Shown: positions 6,345-14,124 of the stretch, piece by piece
Layout of the letters: the number at the start of each line of letters is the position of its first letter
Position numbering within the stretch: the stretch's first letter is position 1
Origin: JAFGKM01 sp964408175
Lineage (GTDB): Bacteria; Ratteibacteria; UBA8468; B48-G9; JAFGKM01
DNA length: 17,610 nt
NCBI GenBank assembly: GCA_964408175.1
Contig: CAYOYL010000011.1
Location: 1-17,610, forward strand
Direction: 5' to 3'
Notes under the pieces: generated by a model
What the model was told of the DNA's origin: nothing
The model's database searches: none
The model's input: only the letters and a program-made list of their open reading frames with translations
Made by a program: the position numbers and the translations under genes

Positions 6345-7748
6345 ATGGAAAAGGTTATGTTTGAAAAGGTAGGAGTAAAGGTAGTCTATGCAGCAATAGT
6401 GCATAAAGGTTCTCATGAAGGACCCTGCAGGGCAGGCGAAAAAATGCATCTGACAACAGAGTTTGAAAAAAAACAGCGTAAAGAAGGATTTGAATCTATT
6501 ATAAGAGAGGTAAAGAAAAGCCTGAAAGAAGATGCAGAGATTCTTGAACCTGTTTATATTGAATATGCAGAAGACTTTGTTATAAAAGAAAGGGAACTCA
6601 GTAAACTGGATAAAGAAATAGAACAGGTTGACCTATTCCTTATCTTCGGTGGGATGAGGGTCTTTGGTATTGAAAGATACAACAAACCGGTCGCTATGCT
6701 CGGGAAGGGGGTCTCTAACGTTGACGTCTCTGCCTACTTCAGAAGCAGGGGTCTTGAAGGGTATGCTGTTTATGACTTTGAGGAGTTAAATAACCTGATT
6801 TCTCTGCTAAGGGTGAGAAAGGCGATACAAAAAACAAGGATATTGAGGATATCCGGTGGAGAAGAAATACCTTGGGGAGTGGTAAGCAGTATTTATGACT
6901 TTAAAAAACTCAAAGAAAAATACGGAACAGAGGTCAGAACATTATTATTTGAAGAGTTATTTGAAGAGATGGATAAAATAATTGCAGGGAACAAGAAAGA
7001 AGCAGAAAAATTTACAGATAGTCTGATGAAAAATGCAAAGAAGGTATATATAGAAAAAAAGGGAGTTATAGGGAGTGTTTATTTCTATCTCACTGCAAAA
7101 AAATTGATGGAAAGATATGGTTGTAATGCATTCACTACTTCCTGTTTTGAACTGTGCAGTACAACAATACCCGAGAAGAAAAAATTCACCCCCTGTCTTA
7201 CTCATATCCTGTTGAAGGATGAAGGTTACCCTTCAGCCTGTGAGGAAGATGTCAGTGTGCTTTTTGCTATGGCTTTTTTAATGTATCTCTCAAAAAAGTC
7301 CTCTTATATGGGAAACCCCAATATACTTGATAAGAAGAAAAACGTCCTGGAGATACATCACGATATGCCGGGCTTGAAGATGTACGGCTTAAATGAAAAA
7401 CCTCTTCCTTATGAGATAAGGCCTTTCACTCATGGAGGTTGGGGGATAAGTATGAGATATGACTTTTCAAGAGATAAGGGGAAGACAGTAACACTGGGTA
7501 GATTCGACCCTACGGCAAATAAGATGCTGTTGATTAAAGGAGAGATAATAAAAGGAAATAACTTTAAGACACAAGGACCATCTGGTTGGAGTTGTATCCT
7601 TGGAGTGGATATAAAAATCTCTGATGGGATGGAATATTTCCACAGGACAGCAGACTTTGGACACCACCTTGCCATGGTGTACGGAGACTATACTGAAGAG
7701 ATTAAAAAACTGGGCAGTATAATGCAATTTGAGGTTGTTGAAATATAA
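6345..7748 (+). CDS. L-fucose/L-arabinose isomerase-like protein
   Basis: This looks like a metal-dependent aldose-ketose isomerase of the FucI/AraA superfamily. In 467 residues one sees an N-terminal region with LFLIFGGMRVFGIERYNKPV (substrate-domain fold), a middle region with CFELCSTTIPEKKKFTPC, and candidate metal ligands E300/E301 (ACEEDVS), D329 (NILDKKK) and H440/H441 (GHHLAMVYGD). These match the Glu-Asp-His triad of FucI in order and spacing. It is shorter than E. coli FucI (591) and near AraA in length, so the real substrate is unknown. A strong AAGGAGGAGG precedes the ATG. No kinase, aldolase or sugar transporter is adjacent: neighbours are mlaE and mlaF. A role in sugar breakdown, or in making a nucleotide-sugar or envelope precursor, are both open. 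Confidence 0.75.
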   Translation: MEKVMFEKVGVKVVYAAIVHKGSHEGPCRAGEKMHLTTEFEKKQRKEGFESIIREVKKSLKEDAEILEPVYIEYAEDFVIKERELSKLDKEIEQVDLFLIFGGMRVFGIERYNKPVAMLGKGVSNVDVSAYFRSRGLEGYAVYDFEELNNLISLLRVRKAIQKTRILRISGGEEIPWGVVSSIYDFKKLKEKYGTEVRTLLFEELFEEMDKIIAGNKKEAEKFTDSLMKNAKKVYIEKKGVIGSVYFYLTAKKLMERYGCNAFTTSCFELCSTTIPEKKKFTPCLTHILLKDEGYPSACEEDVSVLFAMAFLMYLSKKSSYMGNPNILDKKKNVLEIHHDMPGLKMYGLNEKPLPYEIRPFTHGGWGISMRYDFSRDKGKTVTLGRFDPTANKMLLIKGEIIKGNNFKTQGPSGWSCILGVDIKISDGMEYFHRTADFGHHLAMVYGDYTEEIKKLGSIMQFEVVEI

Positions 7749-7856
7749 ATAAGGCGTTTTACAGTGTACCGTTTAGGCTATCTATGAATCAGACTTCATT
7801 CCTTGTCTTCCATCTTATTTTATAAGTCTTCTTTGTACACATCAGACAGGCAAAGA

Positions 7857-7884
7857 TTGACAGGACTTCAACAAACGTTACAAT
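7857..7884 (+). promoter_or_regulatory. Promoter giving a leaderless mlaF transcript
   Basis: TTGACA (7857-7862) and TACAAT (7879-7884) are separated by 16 bp, in the 142-nt gap after the isomerase gene. The expected start of transcription, about 7 nt past the -10, coincides with the GTG start codon of mlaF at 7891. The rest of the gap shows no terminator or gene. Confidence 0.65.
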
Positions 7885-7890
7885 ATAAGT

Positions 7891-8637
7891 GTGGAAAAAA
7901 TAATAAGCATCAGAAACCTGCAGGTAAGATTTGAAGAAAATGAGGTGCTGAAGGATATTAACCTTGAAGTAAACAGTGGAGAATCTCTCGTCATCGTTGG
8001 AAGTTCCGGGTGTGGGAAATCCATTCTGTTAAAAACCATCCTTGGTCTTATAAAACCGTCCGGAGGGGATATCTACATATTTGGAGAAAAGATAACATCC
8101 CTGCCGGAGAAAAAAATACTGGATATACTCAGAAAGATAGGCGTGGTCTTCCAGAGTTCGGCTCTTTTTGACTCTATGAAGGTGTGGGAAAACGTAGGCT
8201 TTTACTACATACAACACAGCAAAATGGATGACATACAGATACGGGAAAAGGCAAGAGAGATTCTTGATGATGTGGGCATGAAAAACTTTGAAAATCTTTT
8301 GCCTGAACAACTGAGCGGTGGCATGAAAAAAAGAGTTTCCGTTGCCAGAGCACTGATATCCAGACCGGAAATACTTTTTTATGACGAACCGACAACAGGT
8401 TTAGACCCTATTACGGTTGAAAGTATAACGGAACTCATCAATCAGATGCATATAAAATACAGGACGACGGACATAACCGTTACACATGATGTTAAACTTG
8501 CCGCTAAGATTTCGGACAGGATAGCATTACTTGAAAACGGGGAGATACAGGAAATAGGAACATTTGAAGAACTGCGTGGGAAAAGCAAAAATCCGATAAT
8601 AATGAGTTTTGTAAACAGGGATGCGTCAAAAAAATAG
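7891..8637 (+). CDS. mlaF: MlaF-family ABC transporter ATPase
   Basis: This is the ATPase that powers the MlaE-type permease in phospholipid transport. The 248-residue product has Walker A GSSGCGKS (K43), a Q-loop region VVFQSSALFDSMKVWENV, ABC signature LSGGMKKRVSVARAL (141-155), Walker B ILFYDEPTTGLDP (D165, E166) and the H-loop His199 in VTHDV. The SALFDSMKVWENV segment is typical of the MlaF subgroup. GTG at 7891 is the only plausible start: no ATG, GTG or TTG lies upstream before an in-frame stop (7858-7860), and the N-terminus IISIRNLQVRF is family-like. No Shine-Dalgarno precedes it, consistent with leaderless translation. mlaD follows after 71 nt, while mlaE is upstream of the isomerase gene. 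Confidence 0.93.
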   Translation: MEKIISIRNLQVRFEENEVLKDINLEVNSGESLVIVGSSGCGKSILLKTILGLIKPSGGDIYIFGEKITSLPEKKILDILRKIGVVFQSSALFDSMKVWENVGFYYIQHSKMDDIQIREKAREILDDVGMKNFENLLPEQLSGGMKKRVSVARALISRPEILFYDEPTTGLDPITVESITELINQMHIKYRTTDITVTHDVKLAAKISDRIALLENGEIQEIGTFEELRGKSKNPIIMSFVNRDASKK

Positions 8638-8708
8638 GTAAAATTGGGAAATAATATTAAGATTTCAGATAAATCCGGCAGAACGGTAAATAACCCTGGG
8701 AGTATAAA

Positions 8709-9827
8709 ATGAAAAAAGACAGAATATCTCTTGAATTGAGGGTGGGAATTTTTGTTGTTATTGCAGCAATTGCCATTCTCCTTTTTATCTTCACACAGGC
8801 CGCAAGGAGCAACTACAGAGGTTATGAGATTGGCGTTACGTTTGACTATATAAGTGGCCTGGAAACCGGTTCGCCTGTGAGAGTAAGCGGAGTAAGAGCC
8901 GGTGAGGTAAGAAAAATAGAGATTTTATATGACGTCAAACCCAAGGTTCTTATAAAACTTAAATTAAGGAATAATATCAAGATTGGCAGATACAGCAGAA
9001 TAACGATACAGTCACTCGGTCTGATAGGAGAAAAATACATTGAGATTGCACCCAGTTTTGATAAAGATTACATCCAGTCTGGGGAGACAGTGGACGGAGA
9101 AAACCCGCTTTCAATGGAGAGACTTGTGGAGGCAAGTCAGGGCATAGTCGTACGTTTAAACAATATACTCACAGATATAAGCATCCTCTCAGGAGATGAG
9201 AAGATACGAGAGAACATCAAAAACATCGTTAACGATTCAGCAGCAGCAATAAGCAAGATAGAAAACACCTTTGAAAAAATGGGGGAATTTACAGAAGACG
9301 CTACCGAAACCAACAGGAAATTACAGGAACTGTTGGTTCGTAATGACCCGAAGTTGGAAAAATTACTGAACAGTACCAATGAACTGGTCGTTTCAACTAC
9401 AGCAAGGATGGAAAAAACACTGAAAGAAATAGAACGTTTTGCTTCAACAGGAACAGATGCTGCAGAATCACTAAAAGAGATACAGAAAACCGCAGTATCT
9501 TTCGGCGATGTCGCAAAAGAGATACAGAACTTTCTTTTTAAACTACAGAATGAAGGGCTTGTTGCAAAGATACTCTCAGAAGAAGAATTATTTGACCAGA
9601 TAAAACAAGAGGTCGTTCTTTTACATGATGCAACAAAACAGTTTAAACAAACTGCAGAAACAATAAACAGCCTCTCGGAAGATATGGGCATTATAGTTTC
9701 TGATTTGAAAAATGGACAGGGAACCGCCGGTATGTTTTTAAGAAGTGACGAGATTTACAAGGATGTTTCTGCCTTTATCAAGGATATAAAAGAAAACCCA
9801 TGGAAACTTTTTCTCAGAAGAAGGTGA
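8709..9827 (+). CDS. mlaD: MlaD/MCE domain lipid-binding protein
   Basis: MCE proteins form a hexameric ring in the periplasm that passes lipids through the permease MlaE. The 372-residue product has one N-terminal membrane segment (VGIFVVIAAIAILLFIF, about 12-28) and an MCE domain (about 37-115, VTFDYISGLETGSPVRVSG and IGEKYIEIAPS). A long mostly helical, coiled-coil-like region (about 130-355) ends in NPWKLFLRRR, an ending common in MCE proteins. It is longer than E. coli MlaD (183) because of this helical tail, as seen in many non-enterobacterial MCE proteins. GGGAG (8698-8702) precedes the ATG. The radA start is 7 nt beyond its stop, so both are likely co-transcribed. Confidence 0.92.
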   Translation: MKKDRISLELRVGIFVVIAAIAILLFIFTQAARSNYRGYEIGVTFDYISGLETGSPVRVSGVRAGEVRKIEILYDVKPKVLIKLKLRNNIKIGRYSRITIQSLGLIGEKYIEIAPSFDKDYIQSGETVDGENPLSMERLVEASQGIVVRLNNILTDISILSGDEKIRENIKNIVNDSAAAISKIENTFEKMGEFTEDATETNRKLQELLVRNDPKLEKLLNSTNELVVSTTARMEKTLKEIERFASTGTDAAESLKEIQKTAVSFGDVAKEIQNFLFKLQNEGLVAKILSEEELFDQIKQEVVLLHDATKQFKQTAETINSLSEDMGIIVSDLKNGQGTAGMFLRSDEIYKDVSAFIKDIKENPWKLFLRRR

Positions 9828-9834
9828 TATAGAT

Positions 9835-11190
9835 ATGAAAAAAAATGGGAAAAGCATCTTTACCTGTTCTGAGTGTGGCTATCAGTCAGTAAGATGGCTC
9901 GGCAGGTGTCCAAACTGCGGCGGATGGAACACGTTTATAGAGGAAGTGGTAAATAAAAAAGCCAGGATGCCTTCCACCGCCTCCTTCCCCGAAAAAGTTT
10001 CAGAGATAGAATCTGAACAATTTTCAAGGGTATCTACAACAATAGGTGAGTTTGACAGAATATCAGGCGGCGGCATTGTTTATGGAAGTCTGATACTTCT
10101 GGCAGGTGAACCAGGCGTAGGTAAGTCAACCCTTGTCTTATGTATATCGGGAAGACTTGCAGAACAGGGTAAAAAGGTTCTGTATATAAGTGCAGAAGAA
10201 TCAAAAACACAGGTCAGGCTGAGGGCGGAACGACTAAAAACATTTTCGGAGAATTTATACATACTGGCCACAACTGAAATGTCCTCGGTCAGAGACGCTC
10301 TTGACAGCCTAAAACCAGATTTTGTTATCGTTGACTCCATCCAGACGGTCTTTGACCCGGAACTGCCTACCACTCCCGGTTCAGTAACGCAGGTGAGAGA
10401 AAATGCCAATTTCTTCCTCAATCATGCCAAAAACAATGGATGTTCTGTTTTCCTTGTCGGTCACATAACAAAAGAGGGAGTGATAGCAGGACCGAAGGTT
10501 TTAGAGCATCTGGTTGACGTCGTTTTATCTTTTGAAGGAGAACTGCAGTCAAACCTGAGAATCCTGCGTGCGACAAAAAACAGGTTTGGCTCAACGATGG
10601 AGATAGGGGTCTTTTCAATGGAAGAAACAGGACTTACAGAAATCCCTGAAGCATCAGCCCTTTTTCTTCCCGACATCAGGAACCCTCTGCCGGGAGCAGT
10701 CATTTTTCCGGCGCAGGAAGGCTCAAGGACAATACTTGTGGAAATACAAAGTCTTGCAACGCCTACCTATTACGGGGTCCCGAAAAGAACCGTTACCGGA
10801 CTGGACTATAACAGGGTTTCCCTTGTACTTGCAGTTCTTGAAAAAAAACTTCGTTTTAATTTAAACACCTATGATACCTATTTTAATACAGGGGGCGGAT
10901 TAAAAATTTTTGAGCCTGCTGCTGACCTGGCCATGGCAATGTCCTGTATATCCTCACTGAAAGACCGTCCACCTCTCGGAGAATGCGTTTTTATGGGGGA
11001 GATAGCCCTGACCGGAGAAATAAGACACATAAACAATGTGGACCAGCGGCTCAAAGAGGCAGGACGTCTCGGATTCAACAGGGCGGTGATACCGGCAGTA
11101 AATGCAAAAGACGTAAAGGAAAAATCCTTACAGGTCTATCCTGTTAGATGGCTTAAAGAAGCAGTTGAGGTATCCATCAAAAACCTTTGA
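9835..11190 (+). CDS. radA: DNA repair protein RadA
   Basis: RadA (Sms) is a RecA-like ATPase that promotes branch migration in homologous recombination. The 451-residue product has a C4 zinc finger (C11, C14, C25, C28 in CSECGYQSVRWLGRCPNC), then Walker A GEPGVGKST (about 91-99), Walker B FVIVDSIQT and the RadA-specific KNRFG motif (about 247-251). A C-terminal Lon-protease-like domain (about 280-451) has DLAMAMSCISS and GEIALTGEIRHI. Length is standard. AAGGTGAT (9821-9828), inside the end of mlaD, stands 6 nt before the ATG. Downstream are a PIN-TRAM membrane protein and ispD, the same neighbours as in Firmicutes. Confidence 0.97.
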   Translation: MKKNGKSIFTCSECGYQSVRWLGRCPNCGGWNTFIEEVVNKKARMPSTASFPEKVSEIESEQFSRVSTTIGEFDRISGGGIVYGSLILLAGEPGVGKSTLVLCISGRLAEQGKKVLYISAEESKTQVRLRAERLKTFSENLYILATTEMSSVRDALDSLKPDFVIVDSIQTVFDPELPTTPGSVTQVRENANFFLNHAKNNGCSVFLVGHITKEGVIAGPKVLEHLVDVVLSFEGELQSNLRILRATKNRFGSTMEIGVFSMEETGLTEIPEASALFLPDIRNPLPGAVIFPAQEGSRTILVEIQSLATPTYYGVPKRTVTGLDYNRVSLVLAVLEKKLRFNLNTYDTYFNTGGGLKIFEPAADLAMAMSCISSLKDRPPLGECVFMGEIALTGEIRHINNVDQRLKEAGRLGFNRAVIPAVNAKDVKEKSLQVYPVRWLKEAVEVSIKNL

Positions 11191-11192
11191 GT

Positions 11193-11221
11193 TTTACTTT
11201 TATCCTTTTCAGGTGTATAAT
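11193..11221 (+). promoter_or_regulatory. Promoter before the PIN-TRAM gene
   Basis: TTTACT (11193-11198) and TATAAT (11216-11221) are separated by 17 bp, starting 3 nt after the radA stop. Predicted start of transcription near 11228 gives an 80-nt leader for the downstream gene. The -10 is perfect, the -35 matches 4 of 6. Confidence 0.6.
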
Positions 11222-11307
11222 ATACAATAACAGTTAGATTATGAGGTAGGTTCTCACTGCACATTTACGCAGAAACAGTTGAATCTGAATGAAAGGGAGA
11301 TAAACTG

Positions 11308-12276
11308 ATGGGTATTTATATCGTAAGAGCGTTTTTTGTTATAATCAGTACATTAACGGGATACTATTGTTTACCTGAAGCGAGATTTTTAGGAAGTTTT
11401 GCCGGCTGGATTGGGTCACTGGCAATAGTCGGTTTAGAGATACTTCTCGGGAAAATCCCTATAAAAAAACTTATGATTGCGGTAGTAGGACTTATAATAG
11501 GTCTTATTACGGCTATTCTCCTTGCTGGATTTATACTTCTTATCCCCATTGATAACCCGGAAAAAATAAGCAATATGAGGTTTGCCCTGTATTTCGCTTT
11601 CTCTTATCTGGGTGTAATGATTGCCTTAAAGGGTGTTGAGGAACTTGGATTCATATTTCCTTTTTTTCACGGACTGAAGGAAGACGAGCGTTTGCTCGTT
11701 GTGGATACCAGTGTATTTATTGACGGAAGGCTTTATGACATAGCAAAAAGTGGTTTTCTTGATTATATCATTATTGTTCCCAAGTTTGTCATACAAGAAC
11801 TCCACGGTCTATCCGACAGTTCTGGAGATATGAAAAGACAACGTGGTAGAAGAGGCCTTGAGGTATTAAACAAGATACGCAGGGATGAGTCCATTGATGT
11901 TAAAGTTTACGACGCGGATTATCCGGACATTGAGGCTGTAGACGCAAAACTGGTAAAACTTGCTTCAGACCTGCGGGCAAACATACTGACCAATGACTTC
12001 AACCTTTCAAAAGTGGCTGAGGTGCAGAATATTAGAGTTCTCAACCTCAACACTCTGGCCACGCTTATGAGACCCAAACTTATGAGCGGTGAGGAGATAC
12101 CTTTAAAGATAGTTAAAGAAGGCAAGGAAGCCGGTCAGGGCATAGGGTATCTTGAAGACGGAACTATGGTGGTAGTGGAAAACTCTGCCAAGTACATGGG
12201 CAAGGTTAAAGACGTAATTATAGACAGTGCCATCCAGACATCCACTGGCAGAATAATCTTCGCCAAGTTAAAATGA
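11308..12276 (+). CDS. YacL-like membrane PIN-TRAM domain protein
   Basis: The 322-residue product has four predicted N-terminal membrane segments (about 1-110), then a PIN domain (about 130-245) and a TRAM domain (about 260-322, GKEAGQGIGYLEDGTMVVVE). The PIN acidic residues are visible: D133 and D139 in VVDTSVFIDGR, E164 in VIQELHGL, D212, and D230 in TNDFNLSKV. PIN domains are metal-dependent RNases and TRAM is an RNA-binding fold, so a membrane-attached RNase is the likely role, and the substrate is unknown. It matches B. subtilis YacL in architecture and position (radA side, ispD next). AGGGAG precedes the ATG. The stop overlaps the ispD start (ATGA), so translation is coupled. Confidence 0.88.
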   Translation: MGIYIVRAFFVIISTLTGYYCLPEARFLGSFAGWIGSLAIVGLEILLGKIPIKKLMIAVVGLIIGLITAILLAGFILLIPIDNPEKISNMRFALYFAFSYLGVMIALKGVEELGFIFPFFHGLKEDERLLVVDTSVFIDGRLYDIAKSGFLDYIIIVPKFVIQELHGLSDSSGDMKRQRGRRGLEVLNKIRRDESIDVKVYDADYPDIEAVDAKLVKLASDLRANILTNDFNLSKVAEVQNIRVLNLNTLATLMRPKLMSGEEIPLKIVKEGKEAGQGIGYLEDGTMVVVENSAKYMGKVKDVIIDSAIQTSTGRIIFAKLK

Positions 12277-12953
12277 TAAGTGTTATAATTGCCGGAGCAG
12301 GTCTGGGCAAAAGGATTGACAACCTTCCCAAGGCATTCATAAAAATCGGTAGAAAAGAGCTCCTTTATCACTCTCTGGACAGGTTTTATAAAAAAACTAA
12401 AAGCATAGCGGTTGTCTTACCCGAAAAATATATCAAAAAATGGCGTAAGGAACTTAAAAAGAAATACAAGGATGTACATATAATCCAGGGTGGAAAAACC
12501 AGACAGGATTCAGTGAGAGCAGGTCTTTTTTCTTTGAAAGAAACAGATGATATAATACTTGTTCATGATGTTGCCAGGCCATTTTTCAGCAGCGACGTAT
12601 TAAAAAGAGTTATTAAAGGAGCGGAAATGTACGGAGCCTGTATCCCCTACATCCCTTTTCAGGATACCGTAAAAGAGACTGAAGGCAGATTTGTAAAAAA
12701 CACACTCAATAGAGAAAAAATCGTGCTGGTTCAAACCCCACAGGCTTTCAAGTCTTCCATACTAAAGTTTGCCTATCAGAAAGCGTATGAGGAAAATTTT
12801 TATGGGAGTGATGATGCAGTATTAGTGGAAAGAGCCGGCTTTAAGGTCTATCTGACCCGAGGAAACATAGAGAATATAAAGATAACTTATCCTGCGGATA
12901 TTGAGACTGCAAAAATACTGTTAAAAAAATGGGGAGCAAAGGAAAAGGAATAA
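12273..12953 (+). CDS. ispD: 2-C-methyl-D-erythritol 4-phosphate cytidylyltransferase
   Basis: IspD transfers CMP from CTP to 2-C-methyl-D-erythritol 4-phosphate, the third step of the non-mevalonate isoprenoid pathway. The 226-residue product is close to standard length. Motifs in order: nucleotide-binding loop IIAGAGLGKRI with PKAF (E. coli has AAGFGRRM and PKQY), GGKTRQDSVRAGL, VHDVARPFFS, QTPQAF, GSDDAVLVERAG and NIKITYPADI. The first Ala-Ala-Gly is Gly-Ala-Gly here and PKQ is PKA, but the CTP-binding Lys/Arg/Asp residues are kept. The start overlaps the preceding stop by 4 bp and the end overlaps argJ by 25 bp. ispF, often adjacent or fused, is absent. Confidence 0.93.
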   Translation: MISVIIAGAGLGKRIDNLPKAFIKIGRKELLYHSLDRFYKKTKSIAVVLPEKYIKKWRKELKKKYKDVHIIQGGKTRQDSVRAGLFSLKETDDIILVHDVARPFFSSDVLKRVIKGAEMYGACIPYIPFQDTVKETEGRFVKNTLNREKIVLVQTPQAFKSSILKFAYQKAYEENFYGSDDAVLVERAGFKVYLTRGNIENIKITYPADIETAKILLKKWGAKEKE

Positions 12954-14122
12954 CCTACCCTAAAGGGTTTTTTGCTTCGGGTATGCACTGTGGAATAAAA
13001 AAGAGAAAAATCTACGACCTTTCTTTGCTTTTTTCTGAGGTACCCTGTGTAGCCGCTGGGACCTTTACCACCAATACTTTTAAGTCATACAGCCTGCTGT
13101 GGAGCCAGAAAAACATTCAAAAACAAATACAGGCAGTTATTGTAAATAGTGGTAATGCCAATACCTGCAACGGAGAGGAAAATTATAAATATACCTTATT
13201 GATTGCCGAAGAACTCGCCAGAAAACTCAGGCTGAATATAGATGCTGTCCTCACAGCCTCCACAGGAACAATAGGTAAACCACTTCCGTATAAAAAAATT
13301 CTTGCTGCAATACCAGCCCTTACAGGCAAACTCAGTGTAGAAAATCATACCCAGGCAGCCAGGGGTATTATAACCACAGACAGGGTTGTAAAAGAATTTC
13401 AGATTGACACAGGAATCAAAGGCTTGAAAAAAGAGGTTGTGATAGGGGGGATGACAAAAGGAGCAGGGATGATAAACCCTTCTATGGCTACAATACTCGC
13501 TTTCATAACCACAGATGCGGTGATAGACAGGGATTCCCTGAAAACTGCACTAAAAGAAGCCGTTGAAGACTCATTCAACATGGTTACCGTTGACAACGAT
13601 AACAGCACCAACGATATGGTTGTTTGTCTTGCAAACGGCTCAGCCAGAAATAAAAAGATACGTAAAGGAACAAAAGAGTATATACAATTTTCATCTTCCT
13701 TAAAAGAGATGTGTACCAACCTTGCAAAAATGATAGCCTATGACGGAGAAGGTGCAGGAAAACTGATAGAGGTACGAGTGAAAGGAGGTTGGTCCCTGAA
13801 AGATGCAAAAAGGGTGGCAAAAAGGGTGGCAGGTTCCAACCTCGTAAAGTCCACCATTTACGGTTCTTTACCAAACTGGGGAAGGATTCTCTCATCCGCA
13901 GGTTCTACGCACGCAAAGATTGATACGAGAAAGATAGAGGTTTACATCTGCGGAACAAGGGTTTATAACGGAAATCCTGTAAAATGTGACGAGAAAAAAC
14001 TTAGCGGTCTGATGGGCAAAAATGAAGTCGTCATTGATATAGACCTTAAAAAAGGAGGATTTTCAGCAACAGGATGGGGCTGTGACCTTACTGAGGAATA
14101 CGTAAAGATAAACAAAAAATAA
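12929..14122 (+). CDS. argJ: Glutamate N-acetyltransferase/amino-acid acetyltransferase ArgJ
   Basis: ArgJ transfers the acetyl group from N-acetylornithine to glutamate (and in some forms uses acetyl-CoA) in arginine biosynthesis. The 397-residue product shows the family opening GITYPKGFFASGMHCGIKKRK, VNSGNANTCNG, TASTGTIGKPLP, and the self-cleavage site KGAGMINPSMATILAFITTDA with nucleophile Thr188. Near the C-terminus are STIYGSLPNWGRILSSAGS and DLTEEYVKINKK. The precursor would cleave before Thr188 into alpha and beta chains. The ATG at 12929 lies inside ispD (25-bp overlap) and has no clear ribosome-binding site, so coupling is likely. No other arg genes are in the window. Confidence 0.95.
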   Translation: MGSKGKGITYPKGFFASGMHCGIKKRKIYDLSLLFSEVPCVAAGTFTTNTFKSYSLLWSQKNIQKQIQAVIVNSGNANTCNGEENYKYTLLIAEELARKLRLNIDAVLTASTGTIGKPLPYKKILAAIPALTGKLSVENHTQAARGIITTDRVVKEFQIDTGIKGLKKEVVIGGMTKGAGMINPSMATILAFITTDAVIDRDSLKTALKEAVEDSFNMVTVDNDNSTNDMVVCLANGSARNKKIRKGTKEYIQFSSSLKEMCTNLAKMIAYDGEGAGKLIEVRVKGGWSLKDAKRVAKRVAGSNLVKSTIYGSLPNWGRILSSAGSTHAKIDTRKIEVYICGTRVYNGNPVKCDEKKLSGLMGKNEVVIDIDLKKGGFSATGWGCDLTEEYVKINKK

Positions 14123-14124
14123 AA

